DNA of 64,000 nt. Origin: Fibrobacter succinogenes (GTDB taxonomy: Bacteria > Fibrobacterota > Fibrobacteria > Fibrobacterales > Fibrobacteraceae). How positions within the stretch are numbered: the stretch's first letter is position 1; each line of letters opens with the position of its first letter. Below the pieces are notes generated by a model. It did not search any database. It was not told where the DNA came from and saw only the letters and a list, made by a program, of their open reading frames with translations. The DNA lies in NCBI GenBank assembly GCA_902800815.1, contig CADCGB010000003.1:62001-126000 (forward strand). The letters are read 5' to 3'. This document shows, one piece after another, positions 1 through 9,378 of this stretch. Position numbers and translations under genes: made by a program.

Positions 1-2066
1 CGCTTCAAAACTTTAAGTTGGTGCACAGAGCCCGCAGTCACGAGGCGGACAAGATAGACGCCAGCACGGAGGCCCGAGAGGTCTAGCACGCGGGCGGAAC
101 TGGCAAGCACCTTCGTGCCGTCCATCCGCAGCACGTCCACACGAACCGCGCCGGGCACATAGACCTCCAGACGGGATTCGCGGGCAAGGTAGCGCATGGG
201 TTCCCCGTGCAAGGGAGCCGCTACAGGCAGGGCGTCCGGGCCGGAAGACTCCACACTCGACGAACTTTCGGCCTTCCCCGAAGAAGAAGACTTCGCCTCC
301 GACGAACTAGACTTTTCATCACTGCTAGAAGATGACTTCGCTTCCGACGAACTAGACTTTACGGAACTGCTAGAAGATGCCGGCGCGGACGAAGAACTCG
401 ACACGACAATGACTCCCCCGTTCCAGCCCTTGTACGCGATAAGCGCATCCTTGAGGGCCTGGTTCACGTCAGAGGAAGCATCGTCCGTAGAATTGTCAAA
501 CGTCCACTTGAAATCGCCGCCCTGCACGCGGCCCGCAAAAGCCATCACATTCGCCTTAGCTGTCGCGGCATCGTCTGCCTTGTAGCTGTACATCACGGAG
601 TTATCGGTATCGAAGTTGTTATAGGTATTCTCCCCGTCGTACGACTTGACCGTAGTGGGCACCTTTGCGTCGCGGCTATCCACAACGTATGCATCAAAGT
701 CCACCGAAGTATTGATTCCCTGGCTTGCCGCAGTCGTTTCCGTTCCCTTTACTTTATACGAAGTTGCACCATACGGAATAAACGTGAAGGAACCTTCCAT
801 GTAATTGCCGTAAGCCTTGATGGTTCCACCCGCCTCCTTGCTGAATGTGCCGTAGTTCGTCGGATCGCGCTTAGTGCCGCTCGCATAGACGTCAGACCCC
901 TGCAACGAGGTGAGCATCGGGTACTTGCAGTTGCGGAAGTAGTTGTTTTCCATAAACACCGACGACCCGAGCGTGGAACCCGCACCATACTTGGCATTGC
1001 CATCGTAATAGTTGTTATATACATGGGCGCTGTAGTAGCGGATGCGCGGGTGACGGCTATCGGAATGGTCGTACCAGTTGTGGTGATACGTGATATAGAG
1101 GCCTTCGGTCGTGCCTTCAGAAAGCCCGAGCAAGTTAGACTTGCCGTTATCCCAGAAGTGGTTGTAGCTGAAGGTCACGTAGGTAGACTTCTTGCAGTCA
1201 AGCGCACCATCGCCCTTCACCTGGTCCTTGTCGCTCCCCGCATCGCCATAGAAAAAGTCGCAGTTGTGCACCCACACGTACTTGTTGTCCTGCTGCAGGC
1301 CGATATTGTCGCCCTCCCCGCTGTTGACGTTCATAATCCCGAGGTTGCGGATTTCCACGTCCTGCGCGTTCTTGACACGGATACCCCACCCGTTCGCTGT
1401 CGCATCGTTACCGATTCCCTCGATAGTCATGGAAAGACCTTCCTTCTTGCCCATGTCGACAAGGATATCGCCCTTATCCGTAAACTCCGGGTCAGTGACG
1501 TTGCCCACCAGGCGGAAAACAAACGGGCGCTTGTCGTAGCCCTTCTTGAGCGCATTCAGGATCGGCTGGAAGCCCGTAGAATCCACCATTCCGCCCTTGT
1601 TATCCTTCGCGACAGAAACCGTAACCGTATTTTTCGTGCTTTCCGTAATGTAGACCACCACGGCACCGTCCTTGAGCGTGCCATCAGCCTTGTACGCACC
1701 AGGGACATGACCGTCGGCAAAAGCAAAACCACTGCGGTCGTGAGCCTTTACCGAAAGCGTCTTCGTCGTAGCCGCAGCACCCTCCTTGCCGTTCTTGACC
1801 CCCACAATCTTGAGCGTGTAGTCGCCCGCCTTGAGGCCCGGCACATCCACGCGCCAGATAGAACCGTACTTGCGGACAAGCGCGGCATCGACCTTCACAT
1901 CGGTCTTACCCGCACCGCTATAATAAACGTTGTAGCTATCCGAGCCGTCAGACCCCCACTGCGCATAGGCAGATTCGAGCCAGCCGCCGGCATCGCCGAG
2001 GGTCACCTGGGCACCCGCCACGGCCACCAAACCGAGGCAAGCGAGAGCTGTCGCAAATAATTTCAT
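1..2066 (-). CDS. Secreted pectate lyase, PL1 family, with poly-Ser linker and C-terminal sorting-like domain (3' end cut by window)
   Basis: Probably cleaves polygalacturonate by beta-elimination outside the cell. Reading leftward from ATG 2066, the protein begins with a signal peptide (MKLFATALACLGLVAVAGAQ), then an Ig-like region, then a right-handed beta-helix. Two hallmarks of PL1 lyases are visible: VWVHNCDFFYGDAG and HHNWYDHSDSRHPRIR, whose RHPR arginine is the expected catalytic base. A Ser/Glu/Lys-rich linker of SSSS blocks (about 250-450) leads to a C-terminal domain with RAGVYLVRL near position 50, resembling T9SS type A sorting domains. The frame is still open at base 1, but by family length only a few residues should be missing. 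AGGGA lies upstream of the start. It is divergent from the outer-membrane operon at 2291. Confidence 0.88.
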   Translation of the reverse strand, partial: MKLFATALACLGLVAVAGAQVTLGDAGGWLESAYAQWGSDGSDSYNVYYSGAGKTDVKVDAALVRKYGSIWRVDVPGLKAGDYTLKIVGVKNGKEGAAATTKTLSVKAHDRSGFAFADGHVPGAYKADGTLKDGAVVVYITESTKNTVTVSVAKDNKGGMVDSTGFQPILNALKKGYDKRPFVFRLVGNVTDPEFTDKGDILVDMGKKEGLSMTIEGIGNDATANGWGIRVKNAQDVEIRNLGIMNVNSGEGDNIGLQQDNKYVWVHNCDFFYGDAGSDKDQVKGDGALDCKKSTYVTFSYNHFWDNGKSNLLGLSEGTTEGLYITYHHNWYDHSDSRHPRIRYYSAHVYNNYYDGNAKYGAGSTLGSSVFMENNYFRNCKYPMLTSLQGSDVYASGTKRDPTNYGTFSKEAGGTIKAYGNYMEGSFTFIPYGATSYKVKGTETTAASQGINTSVDFDAYVVDSRDAKVPTTVKSYDGENTYNNFDTDNSVMYSYKADDAATAKANVMAFAGRVQGGDFKWTFDNSTDDASSDVNQALKDALIAYKGWNGGVIVVSSSSSAPASSSSSVKSSSSEAKSSSSSDEKSSSSEAKSSSSGKAESSSSVESSGPDALPVAAPLHGEPMRYLARESRLEVYVPGAVRVDVLRMDGTKVLASSARVLDLSGLRAGVYLVRLVTAGSVHQLKVLK

Positions 2067-2140
2067 AATCACATCCCTTTTTATTGTTCTCACTAAATAT
2101 ACACACATTTTTAAATAAAATCAATATATTTCTTTAAATT

Positions 2141-2201
2141 TTTACAATTTTACAATGTTTTTGATTAAAAATGTTCTCAAAATTTACAAAATCGTTGTAA
2201 A
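2141..2201. promoter_or_regulatory. Possible operator: repeated TTTACAA half-sites between divergent genes
   Basis: The 224-bp AT-rich gap between the pectate lyase and the barrel operon holds TTTACAA at 2141-2147, 2149-2155 and 2183-2189, and the inverted copy TTGTAAA at 2195-2201. The last two form a perfect 7-bp palindrome with a 5-base spacer, a shape typical of dimeric repressor or activator sites. No regulator gene sits next to it. Operator function is inference. Confidence 0.35.
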
Positions 2202-2252
2202 ACATAACATTTAAAAAAGCGAAAAAGCCTCCGCAAAACTATTTTGTTAAGT

Positions 2253-2260
2253 TATCTTTG
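2253..2260 (+). promoter_or_regulatory. TAnnTTTG promoter-like element (TATCTTTG)
   Basis: This octamer lies about 30 bases before the chosen start of the first barrel gene (2291). The same pattern occurs before several other genes in the window. It resembles the Bacteroidetes -7 element. Confidence 0.4.
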
Positions 2261-2290
2261 TTGGCGGAGAAAAAACATTTCGGACAAATT

Positions 2291-3553
2291 ATGAAATTAA
2301 AACTGCACCTTTTCGCGTTAGCAACGATTGTCGCAGCTACCTTTGCGGACCCCCCATCGGACTCCTCCGCCTTTGACATACTTCACGGAAGCGAATACAA
2401 TGACGGCATCGGCACAACGGCCGGCAGGGGCATTTCCGGCATATCTACGAGCCTCCCTGGCGCCTCACTAGCCTACACCGACCTGTTCGAATCCCCCTAC
2501 CTATTCTACAACCACCAGTATGTCGCCTTGTCCCCCACCAACGATTATGGCACCATTGCCTACAACGGTAAGGACATGACAACGTACCTACACATGTTCC
2601 GTTACGACAACCAGCGCGCCAAGACCATTCTCGGTATAGCCACAAAGACCTTCGGATGGGATTTCAGCTGGGCCATGCGCGACCTCCTAGACTTTAACGA
2701 AGAAAAATCGCGCTACGACAAGACCGAAGAACGTTTTTCCTCTTACAGCAACTCGTTCGGCACCACATTTTCCATGCCGCTGACGAACGTCGACTTCTCC
2801 GCGAGAGTCTGGTTTATCCAGAATGCCTACACCGACACCCTCCACACCACGAAATATTCTGACGCCGACGGGAAGAAGGAATACACCTATGACCGTAACG
2901 GCTTCACCGCATCCGCCAGCCTCATCATCTCGAACCGCCCGTCCGCCAAAGGCTTCTCGTGGAAATTCGGAGGTTACGCCAACAAGTTCGTGTACGAACA
3001 GGATTCCAGTTTCCGTGATAGCGAGAACCCCGACAACAACTACAAGGTCAAGAGCCTGAATGGTGGCAAGCCGTACACATTCGGAGACATATTCTACTCC
3101 TTCGGTGCTGAAGTGCTGAAATCTAGCAACGCCCGCATAATCCTCGGCGGTACCGTGGCCGCGTCGGCGAGAGTATACGACAAGCAGAAAGACAAGAAGA
3201 ACGGAAGGGAAGACTTCTATATCCAGGGAAGCATTGATGCCGCTCCCCAAATCCTTGCCGAATACGCATTCAACAAGAACTGGATGTTCTGGCACCAGAC
3301 CGCCCTCGTATGGGCGAACGATGTTGACTATGAGTCGTACAACGAACTCGCCGGCACGAAAGAGAAGAGGAAAAACTCACTCATCGAATTCGAATCCGAA
3401 ACAAGTTCTATCAGCACCGAGACCGGCCTACGATTCCAGTACGGCAACCTAGCACTCGAGTCCACTCTGAGCTACATCCTGTTCCGGAATCCGCTTGGCG
3501 GGTTCGACGGCAGGAGCATGTTTACGAGTTTCGAGGCCATCTACTTCTTTTAA
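2291..3553 (+). CDS. Outer-membrane beta-barrel protein (Fibrobacter paralogue 1)
   Basis: 420 residues. The start at 2291 is chosen because it gives a clean signal peptide (MKLKLHLFALATIVAATFA); a longer reading from TTG 2258 would add 11 residues before it. The body is rich in alternating aromatic and polar strands and ends in ...FEAIYFF, the terminal-aromatic pattern of outer-membrane barrels. It is clearly related to the 4199 product: HGxxYN near the N-terminus, SNRPSAK against SNDPSAK, and LKSSNARIILGG against LKSEKARVLLGL. Function is unknown; a role in fibre adhesion or transport is only inference. First gene of a four-gene operon with short gaps (12, 27 and 15 bp). Confidence 0.75.
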   Translation: MKLKLHLFALATIVAATFADPPSDSSAFDILHGSEYNDGIGTTAGRGISGISTSLPGASLAYTDLFESPYLFYNHQYVALSPTNDYGTIAYNGKDMTTYLHMFRYDNQRAKTILGIATKTFGWDFSWAMRDLLDFNEEKSRYDKTEERFSSYSNSFGTTFSMPLTNVDFSARVWFIQNAYTDTLHTTKYSDADGKKEYTYDRNGFTASASLIISNRPSAKGFSWKFGGYANKFVYEQDSSFRDSENPDNNYKVKSLNGGKPYTFGDIFYSFGAEVLKSSNARIILGGTVAASARVYDKQKDKKNGREDFYIQGSIDAAPQILAEYAFNKNWMFWHQTALVWANDVDYESYNELAGTKEKRKNSLIEFESETSSISTETGLRFQYGNLALESTLSYILFRNPLGGFDGRSMFTSFEAIYFF

Positions 3554-3565
3554 CGGAGAACGCTC

Positions 3566-4171
3566 ATGAAAAAGATTATTACCAGCATATCGATTCTAGC
3601 GGCGCTCATCCTCCTCGCCTGTACCAGCGACGTCACTATCTCTGGCCCGAACAATTCCAAGACGCCCCATTCCGATGCCGTCTTGACCAGCTCTTCCAAG
3701 AAGAGTTCCTCGAGCAGTGCAGAAGAAAGTTCGAGTTCTTCGGCCACGTCTTCAAGCAGCAGCTACTCGAGTTCCTCCAGTTCCGACGACGAAGAGGAAA
3801 GTTCCTCGAGCACCGCTTCTTCTAGTTCCATAAGCAGTTCTAGCAGCGTCGCCTCCTCGAGTTCTGTCAGCAGTTCGAGCAGCGATACGGAAGAATCCAG
3901 CTCTTCCGAAGCCGAAAGTTCTTCGAGCGACATCACGGAATCTTCCAGCAGTGATGCAACCGAGAGTTCCAGCAGCGATTTCATCGATAGTTCCTCGAGC
4001 GACATCGTGGAATCTTCCAGCAGCGACCTTATAGAAAGTTCTTCAAGCGAAGAGGAATCCAGTTCCTCGCTCGAGATAGACAGTTCCTCTAGCGAAAATT
4101 TTGAATTATCTAGCAGTTCGGAAAATTCTTCGAATATCGAAGAAGACCCCGAATCCTCTAGCAGCACGTAA
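3566..4171 (+). CDS. Serine/glutamate-rich lipoprotein
   Basis: 201 residues. The lipobox LLAC follows a short basic signal (MKKIITSISILAALILLAC). Nearly all residues after about 40 are SSSS blocks separated by Glu/Asp-rich spacers such as SSSDITES. No folded domain is evident. Such poly-Ser stretches serve as linkers in Fibrobacter secreted enzymes, but here the linker is almost the whole protein, so it may be a surface spacer or an acidic, possibly glycosylated, coat protein (inference). It lies between two related barrel genes and is probably translated from the same mRNA. Confidence 0.7.
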   Translation: MKKIITSISILAALILLACTSDVTISGPNNSKTPHSDAVLTSSSKKSSSSSAEESSSSSATSSSSSYSSSSSSDDEEESSSSTASSSSISSSSSVASSSSVSSSSSDTEESSSSEAESSSSDITESSSSDATESSSSDFIDSSSSDIVESSSSDLIESSSSEEESSSSLEIDSSSSENFELSSSSENSSNIEEDPESSSST

Positions 4172-4198
4172 GTTTAAAACAATAACAAAGGATAAACA

Positions 4199-5572
4199 AT
4201 GGATATCAAACTGATTACCTTGACTACGGCAGTCGCAATCGCGAGCGCCATGGCCCAAGACAACAGCGACGTAACAGTTGTTCCGCTGGGGCAGAATGCC
4301 GCCCCGGCAGCTGAAGCGAGCGCTCCGGCACCCGCTCCCGCACCGGCCGCAGCTCCGGCACCTGCAGCAAAGCCTGCACCTGCACCCGTTGCAAAGGCAG
4401 CGCCTGCAGTTGACACCGCCAGTGCGGCAAAGGCACCCGAAGTCGTACACGGTATCGCCTATAACAACGTAGGCAACGCTGCAGCAGCCCCGACCATCCG
4501 CGACAACCTCGACAAGCCCTACAAGATGGCCGGTTCCAAGTTGGTCTATATGGAACCCACGAGCGAATTCAGCGCGGTTGCCTTCGGCACGGGTAACACC
4601 AAGTTTATCTCCTTCGAGAACTACAACAGCCTCGCCATGGCGACCTTCGGCCTTGCCAGCAAGGGCCTGGGTATTTCTCTTAGCTACGCTCTTGCAAAGG
4701 ACCTCACCTTCACCTCCACGAAGGACCCCTACGAGAAGGAAGACGTGGACACCTATACCGTGGGTGCAAATGATATCCTGCGCCTGCGCCTCGCCCTCCC
4801 CCTCGGCGGAATCGACGTAAACGCCTCTGCGTTCTGGCTCACCTATCAGGACCAGACCTCGACCGACACCGAGCAGAAGGATGCCGACGGGAAGTCCACT
4901 GTTGAAATAGACTACGACTACTGGGATCTCGGTGCAACATTCGCCATCAGTAACGACCCGTCCGCAAAGGACATCTTCTGGAACATGGGCGTGACCTTCA
5001 CCCGTCACGAGAACGCCTACTCCCGCGAAAGCAAGTCTGGTTCTTCCAAGAACGAGACCGAAACTACGGGCAAGGACGCACACATCCTTATCCAGCCGGA
5101 ATTCAACATCGGTGGCACCATCCTCAAAAGCGAAAAGGCCCGCGTGTTGCTCGGCTTGAACAGCCGCGCCCCCATCGTATTCTTTGACGAATTCAAGGAC
5201 GAAAGCAACCACAATAAGGACGAGTACTCCACCATGGGCTTATACGCCGAACCCAACATCTTTGCCGAACTCGCTCTCGGCAACTGTTGGACCGTCTTTG
5301 GCGGCGCAAACTACACCTGGGCAGTGATAACCATGGAAAGCGAAGAGTTCACCACCGACTACAACGACGAACTCGACATCGTGAAGAACAGCATCACCCA
5401 TATGAGATCGCGTACAGGTGTTGCTACGGCAAACATCGGCGCACGCTTCCAGTACAGCAACTTCGCCGTGGAAGCCTCCATTGAGGACACGTTCTACTCC
5501 AACCCGTTCACCGGATTTAGCAACGCGAACAACAACTTCATTGCGAACTTCGGCGCATTCATCTACTTCTAA
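4199..5572 (+). CDS. Outer-membrane beta-barrel protein with Ala/Pro-rich N-terminus (paralogue 2)
   Basis: 457 residues. The signal peptide ends around ASAMAQ. Residues about 30-80 are an Ala/Pro-rich segment (repeats such as APAPAPAAAPAPA) likely to span periplasm or bind peptidoglycan. A barrel-like domain follows and ends in ...NFGAFIYF, with a terminal Phe as in barrels inserted by BAM. It shares segments with the 2291 product, so the two are paralogues. AAAGGA lies before the ATG. Function is unknown. An Ala/Pro-rich stretch of the same kind begins the 1179-residue protein at 12224. Confidence 0.75.
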   Translation: MDIKLITLTTAVAIASAMAQDNSDVTVVPLGQNAAPAAEASAPAPAPAPAAAPAPAAKPAPAPVAKAAPAVDTASAAKAPEVVHGIAYNNVGNAAAAPTIRDNLDKPYKMAGSKLVYMEPTSEFSAVAFGTGNTKFISFENYNSLAMATFGLASKGLGISLSYALAKDLTFTSTKDPYEKEDVDTYTVGANDILRLRLALPLGGIDVNASAFWLTYQDQTSTDTEQKDADGKSTVEIDYDYWDLGATFAISNDPSAKDIFWNMGVTFTRHENAYSRESKSGSSKNETETTGKDAHILIQPEFNIGGTILKSEKARVLLGLNSRAPIVFFDEFKDESNHNKDEYSTMGLYAEPNIFAELALGNCWTVFGGANYTWAVITMESEEFTTDYNDELDIVKNSITHMRSRTGVATANIGARFQYSNFAVEASIEDTFYSNPFTGFSNANNNFIANFGAFIYF

Positions 5573-5587
5573 GCAGGAGGAATCATC

Positions 5588-5815
5588 ATGAAAAAAGCAA
5601 TCGCAACATTACTTTGCTCCATGGCGGTGATCGCCCTCTCTGCATGTTCTGCCGCAGACAACAGCACCATCACGAGTCCGCGCATGGGTAATACCATCAA
5701 CAGCTACTGCACCTTCTACGAGAAGGTGTCCGTATCTTCGACGTACACGACCTACAGGTGCAACGACGACGGCACGACGTACAAGTGCGACTCTACTGGG
5801 TGTGAAGAAGACTAA
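5588..5815 (+). CDS. Small cysteine-containing lipoprotein
   Basis: 75 residues, signal MKKAIATLLCSMAVIALSAC with lipobox LSAC. The mature part is about 55 residues with four cysteines (YCTF, YRCND, YKCDS, TGCEE) that could form two disulfides in the periplasm or on the surface. AGGAGG lies 8 bases before the ATG. It is the last gene of the 2291-5815 operon and is followed by a strong terminator. I do not recognise a family. The order barrel-lipoprotein-barrel-lipoprotein suggests each lipoprotein partners the barrel before it. Confidence 0.65.
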   Translation: MKKAIATLLCSMAVIALSACSAADNSTITSPRMGNTINSYCTFYEKVSVSSTYTTYRCNDDGTTYKCDSTGCEED

Positions 5816-5856
5816 CAAGAATAGCCTTCAGCAAGCGTAAGCCTGCCACACAAAAG

Positions 5857-5881
5857 CGCGCCGGAAACGGCGCGTTTTTTA
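5857..5881 (+). terminator. Rho-independent terminator of the barrel/lipoprotein operon
   Basis: A perfect 7-bp stem CGCGCCG/CGGCGCG with a GAAA tetraloop is followed by a run of T. It lies 42 bases after the last stop codon of the operon. Confidence 0.9.
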
Positions 5882-6205
5882 TAGGTTTTCAAGCTGGGCG
5901 TACAGGTCGTGCAGGCGCTGCACGCCGTTTTCGAGACCGTAGTAATGCTTTATGTAGGGCACGAGGAGCGCAAAGAATAGCACATCCAGGCAGAAAATCG
6001 GGATTTCGGGGAAAGCCACGAAGAAAAACACCCCGCCTACACTCAAAACCGCAAAAAGGATCATCACCAGCTCGTGAGCAAGCCTTTCGTGCTGGAAAAA
6101 ACCGATGCGGGTCGCAACCGACTGGAGTTGGTCGGCACTCAGGGGGCACCCCGCGGCCACAAGGCCCTGTAGGGTTTTCTCGTAATCAGACAGTTTCTTA
6201 AGCAT
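5879..6205 (-). CDS. Small two-helix membrane protein, unknown function
   Basis: 108 residues. A charged N-terminal region (about 1-40, MLKKLSDYEKTLQGLV) is followed by two hydrophobic segments (about 45-62 and 66-82) and a short amphipathic tail. No family recognised. Its 3' end overlaps the T-run of the facing terminator. It diverges from the acyl-CoA synthetase gene across a 71-bp AT-rich gap. No clear Shine-Dalgarno is visible before ATG 6205. Confidence 0.55.
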   Translation of the reverse strand: MLKKLSDYEKTLQGLVAAGCPLSADQLQSVATRIGFFQHERLAHELVMILFAVLSVGGVFFFVAFPEIPIFCLDVLFFALLVPYIKHYYGLENGVQRLHDLYAQLENL

Positions 6206-6276
6206 TTTGGGGTAAAATAACTAAAAAATCTTAAAAAAAACAACTCGTTTTGCAATAAGAATAGTATTTTAAGGGT

Positions 6277-8046
6277 ATGGAGCCGCTGCAGTACCCATCT
6301 CTTGTCTCGATGTTCTTCGCAACATGCTCCCGCAACGACTTTGGCGGGTGGTACAAGAGGGTCGACGGGCAATGGCTCCACTACTCGCGCGACTTTTTAA
6401 GGGACAGCGCCATCTACCTTTCCATCGCACTCAACAACCGCGGGCTACAGCCCCACGACAGCGTGAGTATTATCGCACCGAGTTCGCCGGAATGGTTCAT
6501 CGCGGATATCGCCACGCAAATCAATCATGCGCAGGTGGCCCCGCTGTTTCCGAACATCTCTTCCGAGAATTTCAAGTTCCAGTGCGACGATTCCAACGCG
6601 CAAATCCTCTTTGTGAATACCGTAGAGGAACTCGACGCACCGCTACACGCATTCCTCGGCCGCTTCAAGCTGGTCATCTGCATTGACAAGAAGTCGGCGC
6701 TCCCCGAGAACGGAATCTACTGGAACAACCTTATCGACGAGGGCAAGGAACTCGCAGAAAGCAACCGCTACTTCAGTTGGGTCGATGACCAGATACAGTC
6801 CATACGCCCCGACGACCTCTTCAGCATCATCTACACGAGCGGTTCCCTAGGCTCGCCCAAGGGCGTAGACCTCTCGCAGCGTAACATGCTGGCACAGGTC
6901 CAGAACTTGGTGGAACTCTTCCCGCTGAACAGCCAGGAAGACGCCTGCCTTACGATTCTCCCGGTCGCCCACATTTTAGAACGCATGGCGGTCTACTTCT
7001 ACATGCTGAACGGGGTCCGCATCTACTTCGGTGACACTCCCAAGAACGTGGCCACGATGCTCACCGAAGTCCACCCCACCGTGATGATTGTCGTGCCCCG
7101 AATCCTGGAACGCCTGTACGAAAGCATGACCATCATCGGCGACAAGGCGAAGGGCCCCAAGCGCATGGTAATCCAGAGCGCCATCAAGCTTGCAAAGATC
7201 AGCGAACCCGGCAAAAAGCGCACGCTCATGCAGCGCGTCTACGACCGGCTCGTATACCGCCGGATGCGTGATGCCCTAGGCGGAAAGTTCAGGCTTATCG
7301 TGAGCGGTAGCTGCGCCCTGAACAAGTCTATCCTCAGGTTCCTCCTGAACATCGGACTCCCCGTCTACGAAGGCTACGGGATGACGGAATGCAGCCCAGT
7401 AGTTTCTGCGAACTGCCCTAAGGTCTCGAAGGCAGGCACCATCGGGAAGCCCCTCTCGCAACTCGAGGTGAAGATTGGCGACAACAGCGAAATCTGGGTA
7501 AAGGGCGACAGCGTATTTGTGGGCTACCACAACGACCCCGTAACCAACAAGCGGGTCTTTACCGAAGACGGATTCTTCAAGACGGGCGACCAGGGATTCT
7601 TCGACAGCGAGGACTTTTTGAACTTCACCGGCCGCATCAAGGAACTCCTGAAAACGAGCACCGGCAAGTACGTGTGCCCGAGCCCCATCGAGCTAGAAAT
7701 TAGCCGGCATCCCGTAATCGAGCAGGCGCTCGTAATCGCGAACAACCGCAAGTTCGCCTCCGCAGTCGTATGGCTCAACCCCGAAGGCGCCCGCCGGCTC
7801 CTAAAGTTCCAGAAAGAGGAATTCAGCGTCGAGAAGGCGTTGCAGTCGGTCCGCGTGCACGAGGCCATCAACAGGCACATCGCCCGCATCAACAAGAAAC
7901 TCAACCACTGGGAACAAATCCGCAAGTGGACACTCATCGGTGACGAACTCACCGTAGAATCCGGGCTGCTTACACCCACGCTAAAGATACGCCGCAAGGT
8001 TGCTGAAGAGGTATACTCTCAGCAAATCGAAGCGATGTATGCTTAA
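6277..8046 (+). CDS. AMP-binding long-chain acyl-CoA synthetase-like protein
   Basis: 589 residues, usual length for the long-chain fatty acyl-CoA ligase group. It should activate a fatty acid with ATP to an acyl-adenylate and then to acyl-CoA. Visible motifs are the ATP/AMP loop YTSGSLGSPKGV (about 186-197; the usual TTG is replaced by SLG), the A5-type motif GYGMTECSPV, and the TGRIKELLKTSTGKYV segment with the hinge and the start of the lysine-bearing C-terminal subdomain. No signal peptide, so cytoplasmic. It ends 3 bases from the convergent CorC-like gene. Substrate chain length cannot be read from sequence. Confidence 0.87.
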   Translation: MEPLQYPSLVSMFFATCSRNDFGGWYKRVDGQWLHYSRDFLRDSAIYLSIALNNRGLQPHDSVSIIAPSSPEWFIADIATQINHAQVAPLFPNISSENFKFQCDDSNAQILFVNTVEELDAPLHAFLGRFKLVICIDKKSALPENGIYWNNLIDEGKELAESNRYFSWVDDQIQSIRPDDLFSIIYTSGSLGSPKGVDLSQRNMLAQVQNLVELFPLNSQEDACLTILPVAHILERMAVYFYMLNGVRIYFGDTPKNVATMLTEVHPTVMIVVPRILERLYESMTIIGDKAKGPKRMVIQSAIKLAKISEPGKKRTLMQRVYDRLVYRRMRDALGGKFRLIVSGSCALNKSILRFLLNIGLPVYEGYGMTECSPVVSANCPKVSKAGTIGKPLSQLEVKIGDNSEIWVKGDSVFVGYHNDPVTNKRVFTEDGFFKTGDQGFFDSEDFLNFTGRIKELLKTSTGKYVCPSPIELEISRHPVIEQALVIANNRKFASAVVWLNPEGARRLLKFQKEEFSVEKALQSVRVHEAINRHIARINKKLNHWEQIRKWTLIGDELTVESGLLTPTLKIRRKVAEEVYSQQIEAMYA

Positions 8047-8049
8047 AGG

Positions 8050-9378
8050 CTAGTTCCCGACAGTCTTGAACTTGCCGGTCGGGGAAACTTCACCGGGAGG
8101 CAAGATCATCATGACCTTTTCCATGCGGGTGCCGTCCATCTTGAGCACGCGGAAGGTATAGCCCTTTATCTTGACTTCTGCACCTGGGGAGGGAATCACA
8201 CCCAAAGTCGCCTGGATAAGGCCCGAGAGCGTCTCGACATGCGAACCTTCGGGAGGAACAAGTTCCACGCCGAATTCATCCTCGATTTCGGAAAGCCTTA
8301 CGAGCGGGTCGAGGATGTAACGGCCATCCTTCAACTTCTGCACGTCATCTTCCTCGTCCACGTCATCCTCGTCGCGGATTTCGCCGACGATTTCTTCCAG
8401 GATATCCTCGAGCGTCACGAGGCCCGCCGTTCCACCGTATTCGTCGATAACGATAGCAAGCTGGTTACCCGTCTTGCGCAGTTCGGTAAGCAGGTCGTCA
8501 ATCTTCTTGTGGTAGGGCACGAACACCGGCGGCATCACGATCTTCATGATGTCGAACGGTTCATCACCGTGCTCGGTGTACCACTCCAAAAAGTCGCGGT
8601 TCGAAAGAATACCCACGATGTTATCCATCGTGTCCTTATAGACCGGCAGGCGGGAATGGCGCTCGCTGTTCAGCACCTTCACCAAATCCTCGAGCGGCGT
8701 ATCCACGTCGATAGCGCACATATCCACACGCGGGGTCATGATTTCGCGTACCGGAGTTTCCACGAAGTCGAAGATATTGAGGATCATCTGCTGTTCCTCT
8801 TTCTCAAGGCCTTCGTCTTCGCCATCGGTCACGTCGGAGAGGTCCGCCTGAACGGCATCGCGCATTTCTTCGGGCAAGAAACTCAATTTGGAATCGTACC
8901 CGAAAAGGTCAAGCAGTTTCACGAACACCACATGGCAGAACTTTGCCGCGGGCACGAACGGAAGGCGCACCAGCCTGAACAGCGGGACAAGCACGATCGA
9001 AAGCGTATCGGGCTTGAGGCTTGCAATCAGGTACGGGATAAACACGGTCACTACATACAGCACGGCACAGGCGATAATCAGGTATGCCGCCACCGAGATG
9101 TAGGGGTACGTCTCTACCAGGGCAATGTTGGAATTGCCCAGCACGAAGAACCCGAGCACGCCCGCGCTCACATTGCCAAAAATGCGCCCTATGGACACGC
9201 ACTCGTTAAAGCCGTTCCATTTCACGATTTCTGCAATTTTTTCTTCGCGCTCGTTGCGTTCCTTGGGGTCACGCTTCGCGAAAATCAGGCTGAACGCGCA
9301 CTTGGTCGCAGAGAACATTGCCGAGGTAAGAATGAACACGCAAAGGAATACGATGGCAAGTACTTCGGAATTATCCAT
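8050..9378 (-). CDS. CorC/HlyC-type transporter-like protein (DUF21 + CBS pair + CorC_HlyC)
   Basis: 442 residues. The N-terminal DUF21/CNNM membrane domain (about 1-190) has several hydrophobic segments. The CBS pair follows ([14 protein letters not shown], then [17 protein letters not shown] and [19 protein letters not shown]), and a C-terminal CorC_HlyC domain ends the protein. Members act in Mg2+/Co2+ export or resistance at the inner membrane; this one's ion is not shown. The ATG overlaps the ybeY stop as TAATG, so the two are translationally coupled. The ybeY-corC neighbourhood is widely conserved. Confidence 0.88.
   Translation of the reverse strand: MDNSEVLAIVFLCVFILTSAMFSATKCAFSLIFAKRDPKERNEREEKIAEIVKWNGFNECVSIGRIFGNVSAGVLGFFVLGNSNIALVETYPYISVAAYLIIACAVLYVVTVFIPYLIASLKPDTLSIVLVPLFRLVRLPFVPAAKFCHVVFVKLLDLFGYDSKLSFLPEEMRDAVQADLSDVTDGEDEGLEKEEQQMILNIFDFVETPVREIMTPRVDMCAIDVDTPLEDLVKVLNSERHSRLPVYKDTMDNIVGILSNRDFLEWYTEHGDEPFDIMKIVMPPVFVPYHKKIDDLLTELRKTGNQLAIVIDEYGGTAGLVTLEDILEEIVGEIRDEDDVDEEDDVQKLKDGRYILDPLVRLSEIEDEFGVELVPPEGSHVETLSGLIQATLGVIPSPGAEVKIKGYTFRVLKMDGTRMEKVMMILPPGEVSPTGKFKTVGN

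Noticed and set aside
3690-4160. Short regular repeats that look like a repeat array
   Set aside because: They are serine codon blocks in an open frame with irregular spacing; no CRISPR-like constant repeat and unique spacer pattern.
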